Source: Gallionellaceae bacterium (GTDB lineage Bacteria > Pseudomonadota > Gammaproteobacteria > Burkholderiales > Gallionellaceae). Taken from it: a DNA stretch of 7,099 nucleotides. This document shows, one piece after another, positions 5,870 to 7,099 of this stretch; the first letter of the stretch is position 1, and every line of letters starts with the position of its first letter. The notes under the pieces were generated by a model, which ran no database searches, was not told where the DNA came from, and worked only from the letters and a program-made list of their open reading frames with translations. A program made the translations under genes and the position numbers. Location of the stretch: positions 22,717-29,815 of the forward strand of contig DMCN01000031.1 of NCBI GenBank assembly GCA_003445795.1, read 5' to 3'.

Positions 5870-5878
5870 TGAGATTGT

Positions 5879-7099
5879 TTACCCCAGCTTCTTGCGCTGC
5901 GCCTGCAACTGCACCACCGTAGTCCCGAACTCTTCCAAGCGCTTCTTCTCCTGCTCCACCACCGCCGCCGGCGCGCGAGCGACGAAGCTTTCGTTGCCGA
6001 GCTTGGCATTGGCCTTGGTGATCTCGTTGCTCAGGCGCGCGATCTCTTTGTCCAGACGCTCGCGTTCGGCGGCAACGTCGATCTCCACCTTCAACATCAG
6101 CTTGAAATTGCCGACGATGGACACCGGCGCGTCGCCTTCCGGCAGTTCGGCGACCACTTGCACTTCGCTGAGCTTGCCGAGACTGCTGATGTAAGGCGCA
6201 AGCGCATTCAGTACAGTTGCATCACCGGCCGCGATCAGCGGCACGCGTGCAGCGGGCGACAGGTTCATCTCGCTGCGCAGGCTGCGGCAGGCAGTGGTGA
6301 GTTCCTGCAGCAGCGCGATCTGTGCCGTGGCGTTGCCGTCGATCTTGCTGCTGTCTCCCTTGGGGTAGGCTTGCAGCATGATGCTGTCGCCCTTGGCATT
6401 TGCCATCGGGCCAACCGTCTGCCACAACTCCTCGGTGATGAACGGGATGATGGGGTGAGCCAGACGCAGGATGGTCTCCAGCACGCGCACCAAAGTTCTG
6501 CGAGTCCCGCGCTGTTGTGCCTCGCTGCCGTTCATCTGCACCTTGGCCAGTTCCACATACCAGTCGCAATAGTTGTTCCACACCAGTTCGTACACGGCGC
6601 GCGCGGCCATGTCGAAACGGTAGTCGGCGAAGTGCGTTGCCATCTCGGCTTCTGTTTTTTGCAGTTCACTGATCATCCACTTGTCGGCGGCGGAGAACTC
6701 CAGCGGCAGCGATTCATCCTGCCCCACATCCTTGCCATCGCAGTTCATCAACACAAAGCGCGTGGCGTTCCACAGCTTGTTGCAGAAATTGCGGTAGCCT
6801 TCGCAGCGCTGCATGTCGAACTTGATGTCGCGGCCGGGCGAGGCGAGCGAGGCGAAAGTGAAACGCAGTGCATCGGTGCCGAAAGCCGGGATGCCTTCCG
6901 GGAACTCCTTGCGGGTGCGCTTCTCGATCTTCTCGGCATCCTTGGGGTTCATCAGGCCGGTGGTGCGTTTCTTCACCAGGTCTTCGATGCCGATGCCGTC
7001 GATCAGGTCGATGGGGTCGAGCACGTTGCCTTTGGACTTGGACATCTTCTGGCCTTCCGCATCGCGGATCAGGCCGTGCACGTACACATCCTTGAACGG
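5879..7099 (-). CDS. valS: Valyl-tRNA synthetase, C-terminal part (5' end beyond the window)
   Basis: The frame is open to the window edge and 406 residues to the stop are visible. The first visible segment is PFKDVYVHGLIRD, followed by the class I signature KMSKS (visible residues 18-22) of the ATP-activating loop. The next part (GTDALRFTFASLASPGRDIK) leads into the helical anticodon-binding domain, with WNNYCDWYVELAK and HPIIPFITEELW as typical ValRS stretches. The last 70 residues are a charged coiled coil (ERERLDKEIARLSNEITKAN and onward), the ValRS-specific C-terminal arm that contacts tRNA. About 388 residues follow KMSKS, similar to E. coli ValRS, so the 3' end is intact. The enzyme charges tRNA-Val in the cytoplasm. 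It is transcribed toward tusA and separated from it by the shared palindrome. The HIGH motif and editing domain are upstream of the window. Confidence 0.97.
   Translation of the reverse strand, partial: PFKDVYVHGLIRDAEGQKMSKSKGNVLDPIDLIDGIGIEDLVKKRTTGLMNPKDAEKIEKRTRKEFPEGIPAFGTDALRFTFASLASPGRDIKFDMQRCEGYRNFCNKLWNATRFVLMNCDGKDVGQDESLPLEFSAADKWMISELQKTEAEMATHFADYRFDMAARAVYELVWNNYCDWYVELAKVQMNGSEAQQRGTRRTLVRVLETILRLAHPIIPFITEELWQTVGPMANAKGDSIMLQAYPKGDSSKIDGNATAQIALLQELTTACRSLRSEMNLSPAARVPLIAAGDATVLNALAPYISSLGKLSEVQVVAELPEGDAPVSIVGNFKLMLKVEIDVAAERERLDKEIARLSNEITKANAKLGNESFVARAPAAVVEQEKKRLEEFGTTVVQLQAQRKKLG

Overview
The window looks like a GC-rich proteobacterial chromosome, most likely a betaproteobacterium (a Nitrosomonadales or Gallionella/Sideroxydans-like background is my guess from protein flavour and gene company, not a computed placement). 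It is dense: five complete genes, two genes cut by the window edges, and almost no spare DNA. No tRNA, rRNA, CRISPR array, insertion sequence or phage gene is visible.

Left block (1-2373, + strand). The window opens inside the last two membrane helices of a transporter-like protein, tentatively of nickel/cobalt type. A TonB-dependent outer-membrane receptor follows in the same direction. The pair reads as an uptake operon in which the outer-membrane receptor feeds an inner-membrane permease. The substrate is not proven.

Centre (2389-5799). A BepA/YfgC-type periplasmic M48 metalloprotease with TPR repeats runs leftward and meets the receptor gene tail to tail with 15 bases between them. Divergent from it is a three-gene operon running right: a soluble Ser/Thr protein kinase carrying a C-terminal cyclic-nucleotide-binding domain, a single-domain rhodanese, and a TusA-type sulfur carrier. 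The rhodanese and TusA genes overlap by 4 bases (GTGA). The 122-base divergent spacer is the most informative non-coding stretch. It holds a sigma-E-like promoter (GGAACTT, 16 bases, TCATA) for the protease gene, placed so close to the ATG that the mRNA may be leaderless. It also holds a sigma-70-like promoter (TGGACA, 17 bases, CAGAAT) for the kinase operon. A separate 7-bp dyad covers the -10 region of each promoter.

Right block (5800-7099). A near-perfect palindrome of the REP-like 'CTGAGCCTGTCGAAGG' type sits between the operon and the convergent 3' end of valS (valyl-tRNA synthetase) and probably works as a shared terminator. The window ends inside valS just upstream of the KMSKS loop.

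Functionally, the most unusual unit is the kinase-CNBD/rhodanese/TusA operon. It places a predicted second-messenger-responsive protein kinase next to a cytoplasmic persulfide relay, and back to back with an envelope-stress protease. The physiological link is inference.
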